Assembly (NCBI GenBank): GCA_905212085.1
Contig: CAJMDF010000005.1
Location: 1-64,000 of the forward strand
Reading direction: 5' to 3'
Length of the DNA stretch: 64,000 nt
DNA from: an uncultured Clostridium sp.
GTDB lineage: Bacteria > Cyanobacteriota > Vampirovibrionia > Gastranaerophilales > Gastranaerophilaceae
The translations under genes were made by a program, and so were the position numbers. Position 1 is the stretch's first letter; every line of letters starts with the position of its first letter. The notes beneath the pieces were generated by a model. It saw only the letters and a program-made list of their open reading frames with translations, made no database searches and was not told the origin of the DNA. Of the stretch, positions 60,977 through 64,000 are shown piece after piece.

Positions 60977-62719
60977 ATGATAGAAAAAGTTAGTTTATCA
61001 AGTGTAAATAAAAAGAATACCCCTGTAGGTAATAATAATGCGAAAAATAATTCTAATCCGGCATTTAAAGGTGGATTGGCAGACGGTGCTATTTGGTTAG
61101 TTCAGCAATGTGAAAAACAACCGATGGTAAATGTTTCTGTATTGGATTTATCTACAGCAATTGTGCCTAGAACTATTGTTGAAACGAAAGAATCAAACGG
61201 TTATGCAGGTTTTGAAGCATTCAGACGTGAATCTTCAGGTTTGATTGTAAACTGCTTAATTCCAAGTTTTATTGTAATGGGTATGGCTAGTCTTTTGCAA
61301 AGACCTATTATGGGTAATGCTTTCAAAAAGGCTAATTTGGTTAATACTTGGGCTAATGAAGATGCTATTAATAAAATTCAACAATACTATAATGATGCAT
61401 CAGGTGCTGATAAAAAAGAAAAGATTTATAATACTTTCAGAAATCAACTAGGTGATTTAGAAGGTGTTGATGGAAAAGAACATAAATTCTTTAAAGATAT
61501 TTTAGGTATTAAAGAAGGTGCTGATGGTAAGTTCGTCGGTAATATAGGTAATGAAAAAGTTCACAATGCTGTAAATAAATTTGTAGATCTTACATTGGCT
61601 GATAAATATGATTCTAAAGCTTTCAAAAACGCCTATAAAGATATTGTTAATGAAACTTTAATCGCAGAAAATATTAAATTTAAAGCTGATAAGGGCTTTT
61701 TCTCTAACAATTTGGAATCACTTTGTGAAGATACAGTAAAAATGCTTAGAGGTGTTGTAAAAGCAGATATTAAAGGTGCTGATAATCTTTCTATGTACTT
61801 TAATAATGCTAAAAAACTTGTAAATTGGAAGAGTATCGGTGGTTTAGGTGTAATTATTCCTCTTGCTTTGTCTATGCAAGCTATCAATAGATGGATTACA
61901 TACAAACAATCTGGACGCAAAGGTGCTCCTATTTATAAGGATTTTGGAAAAGATTCACAACAAAAAGAATTAAATTCAAAAGAGAAGAAAGAATTACTTG
62001 CACAAAAATTTATGTCTATAGGTTCAATGATTGGAGTATGCGGACTTTCAATGTTTATGGATCGTCCTGTCTTGAAAAATATATTCCAATTTAAAGGTAT
62101 TTTCCCTACTATGGATCAGGCAAGAATAATTTCTACAGCTACTTTTGCAAGCAGAATGGGAGTTTCTGAAGATAAAAATGAATTAAGAGAAGCTACTGTT
62201 CGTGATATTGCAACATTCTCTAGTTTTTATTTCTTAGGAGATTATGTAGCTAAGGGTATAGCTACTTTCTTGGAACATAAAAACAAAGATAAAGGTGTTC
62301 ATTTGATAAATGTTTTAAAAGATGCTCCTGACAAAGATGCTGGTTTATTCAAAAAATTCTGGCATTGGGCAAAACATACATCTTTAAAATCTTCAGATGA
62401 ATTAAAATCTATTGAAGATAAACGATTGAGATCAATATGTCAATTAGGTAATATTGCATTCTCATTATTATCTTTAGGTGTATTTATCCCAATTTACACT
62501 AGGTCGAAAACAAATAAGAAACATGCAGAAGAACTTGCGAAATTAAATGCTCAAAAAGATGCTAATTCTTCTAAAAACGCAACCGCCACCTCCGAGACCA
62601 CGAATTCCTCATCTTCGTCGGATTCCACGTCGACAAACAAGGCGGAGTCATCCTCAGATGATTTTTTAAATTCTCAAATGAGAGATAACACAGCGTTTAA
62701 GGCATTTTTTCATTCGTAA
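60977..62719 (+). CDS. Unknown membrane protein, paralogue of next gene
   Basis: A 580 aa protein of a family I do not know. Near the N-terminus it has NSNPAFKGGLADG, then LSTAIVPRTIVETKESNGYA and FRRESSG. Hydrophobic segments are near 88-105, 290-310, 350-365 and 490-510, so it is probably polytopic. FKGIFPTMDQARII and SEDKNELREATVRDI lie near 375-410. All four elements recur in the downstream gene. The tail (about residues 530-570) is a Ser/Thr/Asp-rich stretch encoded by clearly GC-richer codons than the rest of the gene. Confidence 0.75.
   Translation: MIEKVSLSSVNKKNTPVGNNNAKNNSNPAFKGGLADGAIWLVQQCEKQPMVNVSVLDLSTAIVPRTIVETKESNGYAGFEAFRRESSGLIVNCLIPSFIVMGMASLLQRPIMGNAFKKANLVNTWANEDAINKIQQYYNDASGADKKEKIYNTFRNQLGDLEGVDGKEHKFFKDILGIKEGADGKFVGNIGNEKVHNAVNKFVDLTLADKYDSKAFKNAYKDIVNETLIAENIKFKADKGFFSNNLESLCEDTVKMLRGVVKADIKGADNLSMYFNNAKKLVNWKSIGGLGVIIPLALSMQAINRWITYKQSGRKGAPIYKDFGKDSQQKELNSKEKKELLAQKFMSIGSMIGVCGLSMFMDRPVLKNIFQFKGIFPTMDQARIISTATFASRMGVSEDKNELREATVRDIATFSSFYFLGDYVAKGIATFLEHKNKDKGVHLINVLKDAPDKDAGLFKKFWHWAKHTSLKSSDELKSIEDKRLRSICQLGNIAFSLLSLGVFIPIYTRSKTNKKHAEELAKLNAQKDANSSKNATATSETTNSSSSSDSTSTNKAESSSDDFLNSQMRDNTAFKAFFHS
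62578..62660 (+). repeat. GC-rich low-complexity Ser/Thr coding segment
   Basis: About 80 bp rich in ACC, TCC, ACG, TCG, GCC and GAG codons, encoding a Ser/Thr/Asn/Asp-rich linker, inside a gene that otherwise uses A/T-ending codons. It is more than half G+C, against roughly a third for its surroundings. Confidence 0.7.
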
Positions 62720-62733
62720 GGAGATATTAGATT

Positions 62734-64000
62734 ATGAAAATTCAACAAATTAACCCTCATCAAATAAATAGACAAAATTTAGAAAACAAAAAAAATAATA
62801 ATACAAATTTTACAGGTGCATTTGATGCAGTTACACTAGGCTTAAGATTTTTAGATACTAACCAGGCTTGGGGTGCAAATGCTGTTGATTTAGGCTCAAT
62901 GGTAATACCAAGAACTACAGTAGATTTCGTAAATAGAGGTCCTGCAGCTGGTTTAGAAACAGGTAGAAGAGAAATCTCAGGTACAGTAAACCATTCTTTA
63001 GTAGGTGTTTATGGTACTGTTGCAGGTTTAGCTCTAGCTTCTGCTTTGAATTCTAAATATGGTATTAAAGCTCACAAATTGTTCGTAGATGATGAAACTC
63101 TTGATATATTAGGTAAAGCTTGGGATAAACAAGTTAGAGCAGGTAATGCAGAACCTTTAAATAATTATTTGACTGAAGTATTTAGTGGTGCTGAAACAAG
63201 AGTTGGTGATGACTGGATTAAAATTCCTGAAAATAATATTAAAAATGTTGTTGATAAATTTTCAGAAGTCTTAAATTCTAAAGATGCTCCTGTTACTATT
63301 TCAAAAGATTTAAAAGCTTATGCGCAATCTGTAATTACTCATGCTACAGGTTCAGAAAATTCATTTAGATTGGCTCCTGAACAAAAAACAGCTTCAATTT
63401 CTAACTTACTTGATAACATTTACAATGTATCTAGAACATTTATAAATGAGAAAGTCGGAGATGCATTTAAAGAAAGTAAAGATATTGATGCAAATGCTTA
63501 CTTAAAATCTTTGAAGAAAATGAATTTGCATCGTTCAATGCTTGGTTTGGGTATTGCATCAGCAGTTGGTATGTCAATTCAGCCTTTAAATATCTATTTG
63601 ACTAAAAAGAAAACAGGTAGTGACGGTTTTGTTGGAGTAGAAGGACGTCAAAAAGATAATTCTGCAGGATTTAAAGGCTTAAAAGTTGCAGCAGCAGGTG
63701 TTTTTGGCGGTGGAATCCTTTCTACAATCGGTTTAGGTGACGGCGTTAAAGGATTGATGAAAAAAATTCAATTCAAAGGCTTAATTCCAACATTAGATCA
63801 ATTCAAATTTATTTATGGTGTAACTATTATGTCAAGATTTTTAGCTGCTCGTGATAAAGATGAATTGAGAGAATCTGTTGTAAAAGATGTTTTAGGATTC
63901 TTTAACTGGTTAATTTTAGGTAACTTTGTTGCTAAAATGAGTGCTAATGCTATGGATCAAAGTTTGTTGAACTATAGTGAAAAGGAACATGGTAAAGGAT
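62734..64000 (+). CDS. Unknown membrane protein, 3' end outside window
   Basis: The frame is open from ATG 62734 (TAAGGAG upstream) to the window edge, at least 422 residues. It starts MKIQQINPHQINRQNLENKK and has NTNFTGAFDAV, the same F-x-G position as its upstream paralogue. VDLGSMVIPRTTVDF, GRREISG, FKGLIPTLDQFKFI and DKDELRESVVKDV match that paralogue in order. Several Gly-rich hydrophobic segments (near 98-112, 268-282, 325-345 and 385-400) suggest a polytopic membrane protein. The 14 bp gap between the two suggests one operon. Confidence 0.75.
   Translation, partial: MKIQQINPHQINRQNLENKKNNNTNFTGAFDAVTLGLRFLDTNQAWGANAVDLGSMVIPRTTVDFVNRGPAAGLETGRREISGTVNHSLVGVYGTVAGLALASALNSKYGIKAHKLFVDDETLDILGKAWDKQVRAGNAEPLNNYLTEVFSGAETRVGDDWIKIPENNIKNVVDKFSEVLNSKDAPVTISKDLKAYAQSVITHATGSENSFRLAPEQKTASISNLLDNIYNVSRTFINEKVGDAFKESKDIDANAYLKSLKKMNLHRSMLGLGIASAVGMSIQPLNIYLTKKKTGSDGFVGVEGRQKDNSAGFKGLKVAAAGVFGGGILSTIGLGDGVKGLMKKIQFKGLIPTLDQFKFIYGVTIMSRFLAARDKDELRESVVKDVLGFFNWLILGNFVAKMSANAMDQSLLNYSEKEHGKG

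Noticed and set aside
413..61920. Many short ORFs of 60-130 codons on the strand opposite to long genes
   Set aside because: They lie inside well-supported genes, lack ribosome binding sites and show shadow-type composition.
1..64000. CRISPR arrays, tRNA genes, insertion sequences, integrase or prophage
   Set aside because: No regular direct repeats with spacers, no cloverleaf-like sequence in the gaps and no transposase or integrase motif were seen by eye.

Overview
The window is AT-rich (low-30s percent G+C by eye), densely packed and Gram-negative in character. It is most plausibly a gut lineage of non-photosynthetic Cyanobacteriota (Melainabacteria/Vampirovibrionia, Gastranaerophilales-like). 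This is inferred from several prepilins built on the FTLAEVLITLGIIGVVAA signature, an uninterrupted DnaE, a three-domain NifU next to NifS, AsmA and DUF374 acyltransferase proteins that imply an outer membrane, and many lineage-type hypothetical proteins. I see no phage, transposase, CRISPR array, rRNA or tRNA.

Layout. 1-5.8 kb: the 3' part of an unknown gene, dnaE, and a tandem pair of WYL regulators, all minus. 5.8-6.3 kb: a promoter-to-terminator unit that looks like a structured non-coding RNA. 6.3-15.2 kb: anmK, nnrD, trmL, a CDP-alcohol phosphatidyltransferase, a sugar dehydrogenase, a GT2 glycosyltransferase, a PBP4-type D-Ala-D-Ala peptidase, a nitrilase-fold amidase and a DUF374 acyltransferase (mostly envelope). 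15.2-24.9 kb: prepilin 1, a HAD phosphatase, TPR proteins, two sugar ABC permeases with a DUF2142 protein, prepilin 2 and a double-domain universal stress protein. 24.9-33.4 kb: a sigma factor, gcvPB, a DUF2229 activase-like protein, a membrane protein, miaA and a giant AsmA-like protein. 33.4-46 kb: a repeat protein, nifS/nifU, an S66 LD-carboxypeptidase, dnaX, a small ORF split by TAG, a MEMO-AMMECR1 fusion, ribD, an MBL hydrolase, a GshB-like ligase, a kinase-like unknown and tsaD. 46-57 kb: obg, a duplicated-repeat protein, a prepilin remnant, a metal-site-less amidohydrolase homologue, a YjbQ protein, gpmI, a SNF2 helicase, prepilin 3, rpsU and prepilin 4. 57-64 kb: a second DUF2229 protein, rsmE, a CCA-adding-type nucleotidyltransferase, and two paralogous membrane proteins, the last cut by the window edge.

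The most striking signal is in the prepilins. All four complete loci have their own promoter and Shine-Dalgarno/ATG, then a run of exactly ten G (or ten C) between the start codon and the prepilin peptidase site. In every case the run leaves the start codon one base out of frame with the pilin. One extra base, two fewer bases, or a -1 ribosomal slip restores a 262-303 residue prepilin. These are the only G/C runs of this length I see. At prepilin 3 the tract and its flank lie in the opposite orientation to the gene. This looks like a family-wide frameshift switch by phase variation, transcriptional slippage or programmed frameshifting, unless the assembly has lost one base at all four sites.

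A second pattern is that at least seven genes have a -10 box (TATAAT, TAAAAT or CATAAT) six or seven bases before ATG and no Shine-Dalgarno, which implies leaderless mRNAs. Others worth a look are a divergent protein with a kinase catalytic loop, an amidohydrolase-fold protein without metal ligands, a GC-rich Ser/Thr tail in an AT-rich gene, and a short F-x-G motif near the N-terminus of several unknown proteins.
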